Positions 33,200 through 43,100 of a stretch of 64,000 nt of DNA are shown here, piece by piece (the first letter of the stretch is position 1; each line of letters starts with the position of its first letter). A program made the translations under genes and the position numbers. This DNA comes from Oerskovia jenensis (GTDB lineage: Bacteria > Actinomycetota > Actinomycetes > Actinomycetales > Cellulomonadaceae). The notes under the pieces were generated by a model that saw nothing but the letters and a program-made list of their open reading frames with translations, was not told where the DNA came from and searched no databases. The DNA is taken from NCBI RefSeq assembly GCF_016907235.1, contig NZ_JAFBBO010000001.1:2480001-2544000 (forward strand). Reading direction: 5' to 3'.

Positions 33200-35302
33200 C
33201 TAGATGTCCAGGAACCTCACGTCCTTGGCGTTGCGCTGGATGAAGTTGCGGCGCGACTCCACGTCCTCGCCCATGAGGATCGAGAAGATCTCGTCCGCTG
33301 CAGCGGCGTCGTCGAGCGTGACCTGGTTGAGCGTGCGGTGCTCGGGGTCCATGGTCGTGTCCCACAGCTCCGAGTAGTCCATCTCGCCCAGACCCTTGTA
33401 GCGCTGGATCCCGTTCTCCTTGGGGATGCGCTTGCCCGCAGCCTGGCCGGCGAGCAGGAAGGCGTCGCGCTCCCGGTCGGAGTACACGTAGTCGTGCGGC
33501 GCGTTGGACCACTTGAGGCGGTACAGCGGCGGCTGGGCGAGGTACACGTGGCCGTGCTCGATCAGCGGTCGCATGTACCGGAAGAGCAGCGTCAGCAGGA
33601 GCGTGCAGATGTGCTGGCCGTCGACGTCGGCATCGGCCATCAGGACGATCTTGTGATAGCGCAGCTTGGCGATGTCGAAGTCCTCGCCGATGCCCGTCCC
33701 GAACGCCGTGATGAGGGCCTGGACCTCGTTGTTGCCCAGGGCCCGGTCGAGGCGAGCGCGCTCGACGTTGAGGATCTTCCCGCGCAGCGGCAGGATCGCC
33801 TGGTTGTGGGGGTTGCGCCCACGGACCGCCGAGCCACCTGCCGAGTCGCCCTCGACGATGAAGACCTCGCACTCCTCCGGGCGGTTCGACTGGCAGTCCT
33901 TGAGCTTGCCAGGCATCCCGCCGGACTCGAGCAGGCCCTTGCGGCGGGTCGCCTCGCGCGCCTTGCGGGCCGCGAGCCGCGCCTGCGAGGCCTGGATGGC
34001 CTTGCGGATGATGTCGCGGGCCTCGGTCGGGTGCGAGTCGAACCAGTCCGTGAGCTGAGCGCGCACCACGCGCTGGACGAAGGACTTGGCCTCGGTGTTG
34101 CCGAGCTTGGTCTTGGTCTGGCCCTCGAACTGCGGCTCGCCGAGCTTGATCGACAGGACGGCCGTGAGGCCCTCGCGGATGTCGTCGCCCGTGAGGTTGT
34201 CGTCCTTCTCCTTGATGATGCTCTTGGCCCGCGCGTACTCGTTGACCAGCGAGGTCATGGCCGCACGGAAGCCCTCCTCGTGCGTGCCGCCCTCGGTCGT
34301 CGAGATCGTGTTGGCGAACGTGTGCACGGACTCGGAGTACGAGCCGGTCCACTGGAGCGCGATCTCGACCGAGATGCGTCGCTCCTTGTCCTCGGACTCG
34401 AAGTCGATGATCTCGTCGTGGATCAGCTCGACCTTCTTGGCCGAGTTGAGGTGCTTGACGTAGTCGACCAGACCGTCGTCGTACTTGTAGGACACGACGC
34501 GGGGCTTGAACTCGTCCTCGCCCTCCGGGGCCGCGACGAGGTCCTCCGCGGGGTCCACGACCTGTCCCGTGACCTCGTCGTCCGTGTCGAGGAACTGCCG
34601 GCGCTCGTCCGTCAGCGTGATGCGCAGCCCCTTGTTGAGGAACGCGTACTGCTGGAAGCGCGAGCGCAGCGTCTCGAAGTCGAACTCGGTCGTCTCGAAG
34701 ATCTCCGGGTCGGCCCAGAACGTCTGGGTCGTGCCCGTCTCCGTGGTGGCCTCGCCCTTGACGAGCGGACCGTCGGTCTTGCCGCCGTCCTTGAAGTTCT
34801 GGGTCCAGGTGTACCCGTCACGCTTGACCACGGTCTCGACCTTGTAGGAGAGCGCGTTGACGACCGAGATGCCGACGCCGTGCAGACCGCCCGACACCGC
34901 GTAGCCGCCGCCGCCGAACTTTCCGCCGGCGTGGAGGATCGTCATGACGACCTCGACGGTCGGCTTTCCCTCGGTCGGGTGGATCGCGACGGGGATGCCA
35001 CGGCCGTTGTCCGTGACTCGTACACCTCCGTCGGCGAGAAGTGTCACGTCGATGGTGTCGGCGTACCCTGCGAGAGCTTCGTCCACAGAGTTGTCCACAA
35101 CCTCGTACACGAGGTGGTGGAGGCCGCGCTCACCGGTGGACCCGATGTACATACCGGGACGCTTGCGGACGGCCTCGAGCCCTTCGAGGACCGTGATGTT
35201 GCTCGCGTCGTACGTGCCACCAGAGGGGTCCCGGTCCACGCCCGGCCCTTCACCACTCTCCGGGGGCAGGCTGGAAGGGACGTTGTCTGTGTGCTCTGCC
35301 AC
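33200..35302 (-). CDS. gyrB: DNA gyrase subunit B
   Basis: The 700-aa ATPase subunit. The GHKL domain has [22 protein letters not shown], and [27 protein letters not shown]. The TOPRIM domain has [10 protein letters not shown] and [15 protein letters not shown]. The C-terminal tail reads [15 protein letters not shown]...[17 protein letters not shown], the classical GyrB ending. It is the first gene of the gyrB-gyrA-DUF3566 unit. The upstream 285-bp region carries DnaA-box-like and dyad elements. Confidence 0.98.
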   Translation of the reverse strand: MAEHTDNVPSSLPPESGEGPGVDRDPSGGTYDASNITVLEGLEAVRKRPGMYIGSTGERGLHHLVYEVVDNSVDEALAGYADTIDVTLLADGGVRVTDNGRGIPVAIHPTEGKPTVEVVMTILHAGGKFGGGGYAVSGGLHGVGISVVNALSYKVETVVKRDGYTWTQNFKDGGKTDGPLVKGEATTETGTTQTFWADPEIFETTEFDFETLRSRFQQYAFLNKGLRITLTDERRQFLDTDDEVTGQVVDPAEDLVAAPEGEDEFKPRVVSYKYDDGLVDYVKHLNSAKKVELIHDEIIDFESEDKERRISVEIALQWTGSYSESVHTFANTISTTEGGTHEEGFRAAMTSLVNEYARAKSIIKEKDDNLTGDDIREGLTAVLSIKLGEPQFEGQTKTKLGNTEAKSFVQRVVRAQLTDWFDSHPTEARDIIRKAIQASQARLAARKAREATRRKGLLESGGMPGKLKDCQSNRPEECEVFIVEGDSAGGSAVRGRNPHNQAILPLRGKILNVERARLDRALGNNEVQALITAFGTGIGEDFDIAKLRYHKIVLMADADVDGQHICTLLLTLLFRYMRPLIEHGHVYLAQPPLYRLKWSNAPHDYVYSDRERDAFLLAGQAAGKRIPKENGIQRYKGLGEMDYSELWDTTMDPEHRTLNQVTLDDAAAADEIFSILMGEDVESRRNFIQRNAKDVRFLDI

Positions 35303-35435
35303 GGGCGGAAGCGCTCCTCGTCATCATGCACGCGACAGGTTCACCCGCTGGGGAGGATCGCTGCACGGCTCATCGGTTCCGGCTCGCGCGGTGCACCCAG
35401 ACGGTGCTCGCGGAGGTACCCGGAATGACCTCTCC

Positions 35436-35453
35436 ATTCTACCTGGGAGGTAG
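35436..35453 (-). promoter_or_regulatory. Putative gyrB -10 element overlapped by a dyad
   Basis: On the minus strand TAGAAT (35441-35436) is a good -10 hexamer about 135 bp before gyrB. The palindrome CTACCTGGGAGGTAG (35439-35453, 6-bp arms) covers its upstream edge, so a repressor bound there would block it. No good -35 was identified. Confidence 0.35.
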
Positions 35454-35487
35454 CCGAAACAGCGGATTATGAGGCTCTGGGGGCAAG

Positions 35488-35508
35488 TTCTCCACAAGGT
35501 TCTCCACA
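35488..35508. promoter_or_regulatory. Tandem DnaA-box-like sites upstream of gyrB
   Basis: TTCTCCACA occurs at 35488-35496 and 35500-35508, each one base away from TTATCCACA and spaced 12 bp apart. The same variant, inverted, is at 37464-37472 in the gnd-recF gap. DnaA control of gyrB is possible but unproven. Confidence 0.4.
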
Positions 35509-35587
35509 GGGTGATGGATCTACCCACGAGCAAGGACGACCAGACCCCGGCCGAGAGGGCCATACCGGGACGAACCGGACGGTCTAC

Positions 35588-36178
35588 TCAGCCGTACGTG
35601 TCGCGCGGCCCACGCCCCCGGACCGACTTCGGACCACGGCGGAAGCTGGGGCCCGTCGGCCCCAGCACCGTGACCGACTCGACCACGCCTTCGCCGACCT
35701 CCTGGGCCAGTCGTTCGAGCAGCCGGGGCGTCAGCAACCGTACCTGCGTGGCCCACGCGGTCGAGTCCGCCCGCACCACGAGCACCTTGTCCTCGAACGT
35801 CTCGGGCTCGCAGTGGTCGGCCACCTGGTCGCCGACGACCTCGCGCCAGCGCCCGACGACCCCGCCGACGGACACGTCCTGGACCCACCCGCGCTCGTGC
35901 AGCAGGCGCTGGACGACCGCGCCGAACGTCTGCGGGTCGCGGCCCCCCGGCCGCGCCCCGGTGGACGGGGGAGGATCGGCCAGGACGCGTCGCGACGGCT
36001 GCCCCGGCCGGATGCCCTTCGCGCGCGCCGCGGCGCGAGCACGGTTGAGGGCCTCGCGCGCGACCTGGGCAGGAGGCGTGAGGTCCACCACCTCGCCGAC
36101 GGGCAGGCCCTGAGCACGGCCGGGCTCCTCGTCCTCGCCGTCCTCGCCGTCCTCGCCGTGCTCCCCGACCTCACGCAC
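35588..36178 (-). CDS. dciA: DciA-type DUF721 protein (putative replicative helicase loader)
   Basis: A 196-aa protein. The C-terminal DUF721 domain ([66 protein letters not shown]) has the conserved W-x-x-x-V-G-x-x-x-A-x-H and S-x-x-W-x-x-x-L patterns. An acidic low-complexity N-terminus precedes it. DciA proteins interact with DnaB and promote its loading in bacteria lacking DnaC/DnaI. Location between recF and gyrB is the actinobacterial standard. It overlaps the recF 3' end by 8 bp. Confidence 0.9.
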   Translation of the reverse strand: MREVGEHGEDGEDGEDEEPGRAQGLPVGEVVDLTPPAQVAREALNRARAAARAKGIRPGQPSRRVLADPPPSTGARPGGRDPQTFGAVVQRLLHERGWVQDVSVGGVVGRWREVVGDQVADHCEPETFEDKVLVVRADSTAWATQVRLLTPRLLERLAQEVGEGVVESVTVLGPTGPSFRRGPKSVRGRGPRDTYG

Positions 36179-37385
36179 GTCTGGTCACCTGGCCGTTGTA
36201 CACATCGAGCCGCAGACCCGAGAGCTGGGCGGGCACGTCCTCGGGCACGGCCGCCGTGATGATGACCTGGTTGGCCCCTGCGACCAGGTCCGCGAGCTTG
36301 TTGCGACGGCGCACGTCGAGCTCGGCGAACACGTCGTCGAGCAGGAGGACGGGCTCGCCGTCGGGCCCCCAGTCCGGCGACCACAGGAGCGAGCCGGCCG
36401 CCTCCGGTGCCCCGTCCGTGAGGAGCCGGTACGACGCGAGGCGGAGCGCGAGCGCGAACGACCAGGACTCGCCGTGGCTCGCGTACCCCTTCGCCGGGAG
36501 GTTCCCGAGGGTCAGGACGAGGTCGTCGCGGTGCGGCCCCACGAGGCACACCCCGCGCTCGATCTCCTTGCTGCGCAAGGAGGCCATGGCCTCGAGGAGC
36601 TGCGTCTCGAGGGTCTCGACGGTCTGCGTCTCGCCCTGCGCCCCGACGGCGTCGCTCACGTCCTCGAGGGCGGCCGCGACCGAGGAGCGGTAGGCGATGT
36701 GCGCCTCACCCTGCCCCGAGCTCACCTGCTCGTACGCCGCCGCGGCGTAGGGCTGGAGAGCCGCGACGAGCTGGAGCCGCAACGCGACGATCTCCGCACC
36801 CGTCGCCGCGAGCTTGGCGTCCCACACGTCGAGCGTGCGCAGGTCCGGCGTCGACGAGCGAGCGGCGCGCATCGCACCGCCCGCGGACTTGAGGAGCGCG
36901 CTGCGCTGACGCAGGACCCGGTCGTAGTCCGAGAGGACCCCCGCGAACCGCGGCACCAGGAGCACGGCGAGCTGGTCGAGGAACCGTCGACGACCGTCGG
37001 GGTCGCCCTTGACCAGAGCCAGGTCCTCGGGCGCGAACAGCACGGTCCGCGCGATGCCCAGGACGTCGCGGGGCTTGCCCGCGGGCGCACGGTTGATCCG
37101 GGCACGGTTGGCCTTGCCCGCCGCGATCTCGATCTCGACCGTGCTCGCCCGGTCGCCCCGGACGATCCGTGCCCGGACCACTGCCCGCGAGGCGCCCGCA
37201 CGCACCAGGGCCGCGTCCGACGGCACGCGGTGGCTGCCCAGGGTCGCGACGTAGCCGATCGCCTCGACGAGGTTCGTCTTGCCCTGTCCGTTCGGGCCGA
37301 CGAAGGCGTTCACGCCGGGCTCGAGCTCGACGTCGACGGACGCGTACGAGCGGAAGTCCGCGAGCGAGAGGTGAGAGATGTACAT
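36171..37385 (-). CDS. recF: DNA replication and repair protein RecF
   Basis: A 404-aa SMC-like ATPase that loads RecA at gaps with RecO/RecR. The N-terminus [43 protein letters not shown] contains the Walker A motif (GPNGQGKT). Later [11 protein letters not shown] and the ABC signature-like segment [15 protein letters not shown], then Walker [18 protein letters not shown] with D-loop. The length is normal. It overlaps dciA. Confidence 0.97.
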   Translation of the reverse strand: MYISHLSLADFRSYASVDVELEPGVNAFVGPNGQGKTNLVEAIGYVATLGSHRVPSDAALVRAGASRAVVRARIVRGDRASTVEIEIAAGKANRARINRAPAGKPRDVLGIARTVLFAPEDLALVKGDPDGRRRFLDQLAVLLVPRFAGVLSDYDRVLRQRSALLKSAGGAMRAARSSTPDLRTLDVWDAKLAATGAEIVALRLQLVAALQPYAAAAYEQVSSGQGEAHIAYRSSVAAALEDVSDAVGAQGETQTVETLETQLLEAMASLRSKEIERGVCLVGPHRDDLVLTLGNLPAKGYASHGESWSFALALRLASYRLLTDGAPEAAGSLLWSPDWGPDGEPVLLLDDVFAELDVRRRNKLADLVAGANQVIITAAVPEDVPAQLSGLRLDVYNGQVTRRA

Positions 37386-37562
37386 CAGGTCCTACGGCGT
37401 CGGGTCGAACAGGTCGTGGTGTCGGTCGTGACGGGGCGGCCCTTCCACAGTGCGTGGACAGCCTGTGGAGAAGGGCACCGGGCGACGCCTACCAGTGTGC
37501 GGCCTCCCCGGTACGACGACCTACCGGGCGAGCGACGTCGTCGGGCAGGGAGCACGTCCGCC

Positions 37563-38462
37563 TCAGGAACCGCCGGCAGGCTTCACGGCGTGCCCGCCGA
37601 ACTGCTGACGAAGGGCCGCGACCGCCTTCATCGCGGGCGACGCCCCCTGGCGGGACGCGAAGCGCGCGAAGAGCGCGGCCGAGATGACCGGGAGCGGCAC
37701 CGCGCTGTCGATCGCCTCGTCCACGGTCCAGCGGCCCTCGCCCGAGTCCTCGACCCAGTCGCTGATCTCGCCCAGCTCCGGGTCCTCCTCGAGCGCCTTG
37801 ACCAAGAGGTCCAGGAGCCACGACCGCACGACCGTGCCGCGCGTCCAGGCCTTGAGGGTCCCCGGGACGTCCGTGACGATGTCCTTGGCCTCGAGGAGCT
37901 CGTACCCCTCGGCATAGGCCTGCATGAGGCCGTACTCGATGCCGTTGTGGACCATCTTCGCGTAGTGCCCGGCCCCCACGGCCCCGGCGTGCACGAAGCC
38001 CTCCTCCCGCGGTCCGTCCGGCCGGAGCGCGTCGAAGACCGGCATCGCGGCCTCGACGAGCGCCGCGTCACCGCCCACCATGAGGCCGTAGCCGTTCTCG
38101 AGGCCCCAGATGCCTCCCGAGACGCCCACGTCCAGGTACCCGATGCCCAGGGGAGCGAGCTCCGCGGCGTGCACGGCGTCGTCCGAGAAGTGGGAGTTCC
38201 CGCCCTCGATGACGACGTCTCCGTCCGTGAGCAGTCCCGCGAGCTCGGTCACCACGCTGCGCGTGATCGGCCCGGACGGGACCATGACCCACACGAACCG
38301 CTGCCCCGGCGGAAGAGCTGCGACCAGCTCGGAGAGCGAGGCGACGTCCGACACCTCGGGGTTCTGGTCGAACCCCGTGACCTCGATGCCGCCCGCGCGC
38401 AGACGGGTGCGCATGTTCGCGCCCATCTTGCCGAGTCCGACCAGACCGATGTGGGTGACCAT
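37563..38462 (-). CDS. gnd: 6-phosphogluconate dehydrogenase, short decarboxylating form
   Basis: A 299-aa enzyme of the short class that oxidises 6-phosphogluconate to ribulose-5-phosphate, CO2 and NAD(P)H. It has an N-terminal Rossmann motif GLVGLGKMGANMRTRL, IEGGNSHFSDD, DVGVSGGIWGLENGYGLMVGG, and the catalytic-Lys helix AGAVGAGHYAKMVHNGIEYGLMQAYAEGYELL. Its location between dnaN and recF is conserved in many actinobacteria. There is a 177-bp gap to recF and a 49-bp gap to dnaN. Confidence 0.95.
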   Translation of the reverse strand: MVTHIGLVGLGKMGANMRTRLRAGGIEVTGFDQNPEVSDVASLSELVAALPPGQRFVWVMVPSGPITRSVVTELAGLLTDGDVVIEGGNSHFSDDAVHAAELAPLGIGYLDVGVSGGIWGLENGYGLMVGGDAALVEAAMPVFDALRPDGPREEGFVHAGAVGAGHYAKMVHNGIEYGLMQAYAEGYELLEAKDIVTDVPGTLKAWTRGTVVRSWLLDLLVKALEEDPELGEISDWVEDSGEGRWTVDEAIDSAVPLPVISAALFARFASRQGASPAMKAVAALRQQFGGHAVKPAGGS

Positions 38463-38511
38463 CGCGTGCCTCCGTACCGTTGAGCTCGTGCCGTGCGCGG
38501 GCCAGCCGCCG

Positions 38512-39642
38512 CTAGCTCGCGAAGCGGATGGGGACCAGCAGGTAGCGGTAGTGCGACGAGTCCTCGCCGTCCAGCGACTCCTGACCGGTGAACTCGACCG
38601 GCTTGTTGGGGTGCGTGAAGCTCAGACGGACGAAGTCCGTCCCCAGCGCGCCCAGGCCGTCGAGCAGGAACTGCGGGTTGAACGCGACCGAGATCTCCTC
38701 GCCCACCAGGACGGCCTCGAGGGCCTCCGACGCCTGCGCGTCGTCCCCCTGGCCCGCGTCGAGCACGACCTGCCCGTCCGTGAACGACAGGCGGATCGGG
38801 GTGTTGCGCTCCGCGACGAGCGAGACGCGCTTGGCCGCGTCGATCAGCGGTGCGGTCGCCATGACCGCGTGGATCGGGGTCTCGTCGGGGAAGAGCCGAC
38901 GGACCGCCGGGTAGTCGCCGTCCACGAGCTGCGACGTCGTGTGGCGGCCACCCGCCTCGAAGCCGATGAGGTCGACGCCCGTGCCCGCCGTGAGGCCCAC
39001 GTTGACCAGGCCCGAGCTGCCCAGGGACTTCGCGACGTCGTTGAGCGTGCGCGCACGCACGAGGGCGACCGCGTTGAAGTCGGGGGAGGAAGGAGTCCAC
39101 GTGAGCTCACGCAGCGCGAGCCGGTAGCGGTCCGTCGCGAGGAGCGTGATGCGCTCGCCGTCGATCTCCATGCGCACGCCCGTCAGCAGCGGCAGCGTGT
39201 CGTCGCGGCTCGCGGCCACCGTCACCTGGGCCACGGCGTGCGTCAGCTCGTCGCCCGAGACGGTGCCGGACAGCTCCGGCATGGCCGGCAGCGCCGGGTA
39301 GTCCTCGACCGGCATGGTGAGGAGCGTGAAACGGCTCGCGCCGCACGTGACGATCACCTTGTTGCCCTCGACCGCGAAGTCGACCGGCTTGGCGGGCAGA
39401 GCGCGGGAGATCTCCGCGAGCAGACGGCCGGAGACCAGGACCGTCCCCGGCTCGACGACCTCGGCAGGGATCTCGGAGCGTGCGGACACCTCGTAGTCGA
39501 AGCTCGACAGCCCGATGGTGCCCACCGCGTCGGCCTCGATGCGTACCCCTGCAAGAACGGGCGCCGGAGGCCGCGTCGGCAACGTACGGGCCGTCCAGGT
39601 CACTGCGTCGGCCAGGACATCACGCTCAACCCGGAACTTCAT
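38512..39642 (-). CDS. dnaN: DNA polymerase III sliding clamp (beta subunit)
   Basis: A 376-aa clamp that tethers Pol III and other partners to DNA. Start ATG 39642 (MKFRVERDVLADAVTWTARTLPTRPPAPVLAGVRIEA) matches the family N-terminus; the extra 11 residues from 39675 do not. Later segments PVEDYPALP and ATDRYRLALRELTW, and the C-terminal SSHYRYLLVPIRF (variant of the usual ending with the M-P-[VM]-R-L pattern), confirm it. It lies directly across oriC from dnaA. Confidence 0.98.
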   Translation of the reverse strand: MKFRVERDVLADAVTWTARTLPTRPPAPVLAGVRIEADAVGTIGLSSFDYEVSARSEIPAEVVEPGTVLVSGRLLAEISRALPAKPVDFAVEGNKVIVTCGASRFTLLTMPVEDYPALPAMPELSGTVSGDELTHAVAQVTVAASRDDTLPLLTGVRMEIDGERITLLATDRYRLALRELTWTPSSPDFNAVALVRARTLNDVAKSLGSSGLVNVGLTAGTGVDLIGFEAGGRHTTSQLVDGDYPAVRRLFPDETPIHAVMATAPLIDAAKRVSLVAERNTPIRLSFTDGQVVLDAGQGDDAQASEALEAVLVGEEISVAFNPQFLLDGLGALGTDFVRLSFTHPNKPVEFTGQESLDGEDSSHYRYLLVPIRFAS

Positions 39643-39853
39643 CCCACACCCTCTCGTCCATGGATCGATCTTCACATGTCAGGCACTCGACCGCGCGGTA
39701 CACAGGGGTGAGTTCGCTTGTGCATGAAGACCGCACGTCGCTGTTCCTCGCGTCGTCCCCCTCACCGTCGGGGAGGACGAGACCTGTTCGGGTCGCCGTG
39801 CCCGCATGAACCCTACGCGAGTCCTGGCCTTGCCCGGTACCTCTGGCACGCTC

Positions 39854-40489
39854 TGTGGATCGGTGTCGATCCAGGGACCGCCCGGGCTTTCGTGTGACCG
39901 CGGTCACACGTGCGAGTTGAGGCAGCTCGAGCGGCTCGGGACCAGATGAAGGCGTGTGGATATTTCCTCTTAGAGATCATTCGTCGTAGTCATCGGTGTT
40001 GTGCAAAGTGTGGAAAACGGGTCTTCGCCCTGGTCAGCGGCACATTCTGCGTGTGGACGAAGTGGGTACGAGCCTGTGGGTAAATCGCAGGCACTGTTGA
40101 CGGCGAGTTGTCCACAGATCGCCGTCCACCGAGAGGACATCCTCTGTCCACACGATGTGGCCCTTCATCCACAGTTATCCACAGGCAGGTGCACAACCTT
40201 GTGGGGATCGCGGCCGCAGGGGGATCTGTACACAGCACAGAGTGCCCTGTACACAGGCGCTTGGGGACGCACAGCTCACGATCTGGGGACGGCTGGCGAC
40301 GAGTGGTGGACATACCCCCAGCCCTTGTGGACAACTCTGGGGACAAGTTGATGTCCACAGGCACTTGTACACATGGGTGTGGTGCGCCTGTGCATCCACA
40401 GGACTGTGGAGAGACGTCCAGGCCCCAGGCGAGCGCCGTCGTCGGGCATCTGTGCACAACCCGGATCGGCTCCGGAGAATTCATCCACA
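39854..40489. other. oriC: Chromosomal replication origin (oriC)
   Basis: This dnaN-dnaA gap has about a dozen DnaA-box-like 9-mers in both orientations. One is perfect: TTATCCACA at 40175-40183. Near matches include TGTGGATCG 39854, TGTGGATAT 39955, TGTGGAAAA 40009, TGTGGGTAA 40075, TTGTCCACA 40108, CTGTCCACA 40144, TCATCCACA 40165 and 40481, TGTGGACAA 40326, ATGTCCACA 40351 and GCATCCACA 40392. The most AT-rich stretch, a candidate unwinding element, is about 39957-40018 on the dnaN side. Many low-affinity boxes with few perfect ones is typical of high-GC actinobacterial origins. The whole 39643-41036 interval has no supported gene. Confidence 0.92.
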
Positions 40490-40851
40490 GGTAAGCCGCA
40501 TACGGTGCATAACCGGCATGCCGTCGAGCGCGAGCCCGGGTGCCTGTCCACGGCGAGACGCCTCCAGGCGCCCAGGGCTGTGGACGCAGACGCCTCGACG
40601 AGCCGTTCGGACGGGCACCTGCACCGTGCGGACAGGGTCCACCCGACGACGCAGTCGGCGCGGGGGAGCTGGAGCGGCGCTGCGAGGGATAGTGCCGCAG
40701 GTGGCGAGGTCGCCAGCTGCGGCTCGCGGTCTGCCGGCCGTACGACGACGCTCGATCTCCAGGCGGGGAGCGCAGTGCCGGCGGGGCGGGACCCGGTCAA
40801 GCGGGGACGAAGGGGGCGGGCGGGTGCGTCTCGCTCGCGGCGAGCCTGACG

Positions 40852-40999
40852 GTGGGCCACGGTGACCCCCGTGGGCCACGGTGGGCCGCGGGGCCCACGG
40901 GGGGCAGCGCGGGCTGGGTGGGCCGGCCGGGCCTGACGGGAGCGCCCCACGAGGGGGACGGGGAACGGGCCCACCGCCGTCGACTCCCGGGGGTGGGCC
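40852..40999. repeat. Cluster of seven GTGGGCC/GGCCCAC heptamers
   Basis: GTGGGCC occurs at 40852, 40871, 40881, 40918 and 40993, and its inverse GGCCCAC at 40892 and 40968, all within 148 bp immediately downstream of the dnaA stop and next to oriC. Local symmetry such as GTGGGCCGCGGGGCCCAC is evident. It could be a protein-binding array or a structured dnaA 3' end. Confidence 0.7.
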
Positions 41000-41036
41000 C
41001 GACCCGCCGGATCACCCGGCGTGACGCATTGCGGGC

Positions 41037-42464
41037 TCAGCCCCGGTGCTGCTGCTTGATCCTGCTCGTCAGCTCGGTGACCTGGTTGTACGTCGAACGA
41101 CGCTCGGCCATCTGCTCGGTGATCTTGCGGTTCGCATGCATGACCGTCGTGTGGTCACGGCCGCCGAACTGCTGACCGATCTTGGGCAAGGAGAGGTCGG
41201 TCAGCTCTCGGCACAGGTACATGGCGATCTGCCGAGCGGTCACGAGGACGCGGGAGCGCGAGCTGCCGCACAGGTCCTCGATGGTCAGCCCGAAGTACGC
41301 GGCCGTCTGTGCGATGACGCTCGCCGGGGTGATCTCCGAGGCGTCGTCGTCCGTGATGAGGTCCTTGAGGACGATCTCGGCGAGCGCGAGGTCGACCTGC
41401 TGGCGGTTGAGGTTCGCGAACGCGGTGACGCGGATGAGTGCACCCTCGAGCTCGCGGATGTTCGTCGAGATCTTCGAGCCGATGTACGACAGGACGTCCG
41501 TCGGGACGGCGAGACGTTCGCTCGCGGCCTTCTTGCGGAGGATCGCGATGCGGGTCTCGAGGTCGGGCGGCTGGACGTCGGTGATCAGACCCCACTCGAA
41601 CCGGCTGCGCAGTCGGTCCTCGAAGCCGTTGAGCTGCTTGGGGGGCAGGTCCGACGTGATGACGAGCTGCTTGTTGGCGTTGTGCAACGCGTTGAACGTG
41701 TGGAAGAACTCCTCCATCGTCTGTTCCTTGCCCTGCAGGAACTGGATGTCGTCGATGAGGAGGACGTCGACGTCACGGTAGCGGCGCTGGAACGCGCCGG
41801 CCTTGCCCTCACCGATGGAGTTGATGAAGTCGTTGGTGAACTCCTCGGAGTTCACGTAGCGCACACGGACGTTGGGGTAGAGGTTGTGCGCGTAGTGCCC
41901 GATCGCGTGCAGCAGGTGGGTCTTGCCCAGGCCGGACTGCCCATAGATGAAGAGCGGGTTGTAGGCCTTGGCGGGTGCCTCGGCGACCGCGACGGCCGCT
42001 GCGTGGGCGAAGCGGTTGGAGGAGCCGATGACGAACGTCTCGAAGATGTACTTCGGGTTCAGGCGGGTCGGCTCGGCGTGCGGACGTTGAGGAACCGGAG
42101 CCGGGAGCATCCGCTCGCGCTCGGGTTCGACGTGGACCGGCATCGCCGGCTCGGGCACGCTGGCGGTCAGAGCCGCGGGGGACGGCGGTTCCGCCGCGAG
42201 CTCGGGATCGACCGTGATCCCGAACCTGACGTCCCGACCCAGTGCCCCCGCCATCGCGGAGACGAGCTCGTCACGGACCCGTGTCTCCAGGTAGGTTCGC
42301 GTCTGCTCGTGCGGCACGGCGATGAACACGGTGTCGTCGAGGATCGCGAGGGGCTTGGCCAGCTTGATGAACGCGATCTGCCGCGGCGTCATGTCGGGGC
42401 TGGCTTCGAGGACGGCGATGGTCTGAGCCCAGACGTCAGTGATGTTCTCGTCGGGGTTGGACAC
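41037..42464 (-). CDS. dnaA: Chromosomal replication initiator protein DnaA
   Basis: A 475-aa AAA+ initiator. Domain I is at the N-terminus (VWAQTIAVLEASPDMTPRQIAFIKLAKPLAILDDTVFIAVP), then a Pro-rich domain II. Domain III has NPLFIYGQSGLGKTHLLHAIG (Walker A), LLIDDIQFLQGKEQTMEEFFHTFNAL (Walker B) and SRFEWGLI. Domain IV has the DnaA signature helix-turn-helix SLPKIGQQFGGRDHTTVMHANRKI. The start is GTG 42464. Perfect and near DnaA boxes lie 70-90 bp upstream, consistent with autoregulation. Confidence 0.98.
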   Translation of the reverse strand: MSNPDENITDVWAQTIAVLEASPDMTPRQIAFIKLAKPLAILDDTVFIAVPHEQTRTYLETRVRDELVSAMAGALGRDVRFGITVDPELAAEPPSPAALTASVPEPAMPVHVEPERERMLPAPVPQRPHAEPTRLNPKYIFETFVIGSSNRFAHAAAVAVAEAPAKAYNPLFIYGQSGLGKTHLLHAIGHYAHNLYPNVRVRYVNSEEFTNDFINSIGEGKAGAFQRRYRDVDVLLIDDIQFLQGKEQTMEEFFHTFNALHNANKQLVITSDLPPKQLNGFEDRLRSRFEWGLITDVQPPDLETRIAILRKKAASERLAVPTDVLSYIGSKISTNIRELEGALIRVTAFANLNRQQVDLALAEIVLKDLITDDDASEITPASVIAQTAAYFGLTIEDLCGSSRSRVLVTARQIAMYLCRELTDLSLPKIGQQFGGRDHTTVMHANRKITEQMAERRSTYNQVTELTSRIKQQHRG

Positions 42465-42534
42465 CAGGTGATTCCTTCGTCGTCGGGTGCTGCATGATGA
42501 TCAGGATCAGTCTGGAGTGTGCCACGCGGACCCG

Positions 42535-42555
42535 TTATCCACATAGTTTTCCACA
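42535..42555. promoter_or_regulatory. DnaA boxes in the dnaA promoter region
   Basis: TTATCCACA (42535-42543, perfect) and TTTTCCACA (42547-42555, one mismatch) are spaced 12 bp apart, 71 bp upstream of the dnaA start. This fits DnaA autorepression. The gap 42465-42956 otherwise holds the dnaA and rpmH promoters and no gene. Confidence 0.8.
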
Positions 42556-42758
42556 ACCTGTGGGGAGTAGTGGCAACGCTCCCGGCGGGAGTGGGTCGTG
42601 GTCCGGTGATCGGGTGCCGAACGGTGGGCCGCGTGCCTGCGTGGCGACGCGCACCATGGTGCCACCGGCCCAGGAGGGCACCCGTGCCACTGACCAGAGT
42701 AGACGTACCGGCCACCGAGCGACATATCATGACAGGCTCGGCGTCGGTCAGGCCGGGT

Positions 42759-42788
42759 TTGACCCGAGGGGGGTCGGCGGCGTAACGT
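42759..42788 (+). promoter_or_regulatory. Putative promoter of the rpmH-rnpA operon
   Basis: TTGACC (42759-42764) and TAACGT (42783-42788) are separated by 18 nt, matching -35/-10 consensus well for a high-GC genome. They lie 168 bp upstream of rpmH. Confidence 0.5.
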
Positions 42789-42956
42789 CATACAGCCGTT
42801 CCAGGTACTTTCGCGCGCCCTCACGGGGGCGAATCCACGGACTGATCGTGGCGGGTACACGGGCGGCTGGGGTGCAGAACTGCATCCCTTCCAGCTGTAG
42901 CACTGCATCGTCGAGGACATAGACGGTGTACCTCCCCGACGTTCTTGGAGTACCTC

Positions 42957-43094
42957 GTGAGCAAGCGGACTTTCCAGCCGAACAACCGGCGCCGTGCGAA
43001 GACCCACGGTTTCCGGCTGCGTATGCGCACCCGCGCCGGCCGCGCCATCCTGGCAGCCCGTCGTCGCAAGGGCCGCGCCGAGCTCTCTGCCTGA
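42957..43094 (+). CDS. rpmH: 50S ribosomal protein L34
   Basis: A 45-aa, strongly basic protein: [20 protein letters not shown] followed by [25 protein letters not shown], the full L34 signature. The start is GTG 42957 with GGAG 8 nt upstream. It is the first gene of the rpmH-rnpA-yidD-yidC-jag-rsmG series. Confidence 0.98.
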   Translation: MSKRTFQPNNRRRAKTHGFRLRMRTRAGRAILAARRRKGRAELSA

Positions 43095-43100
43095 CAGCAG

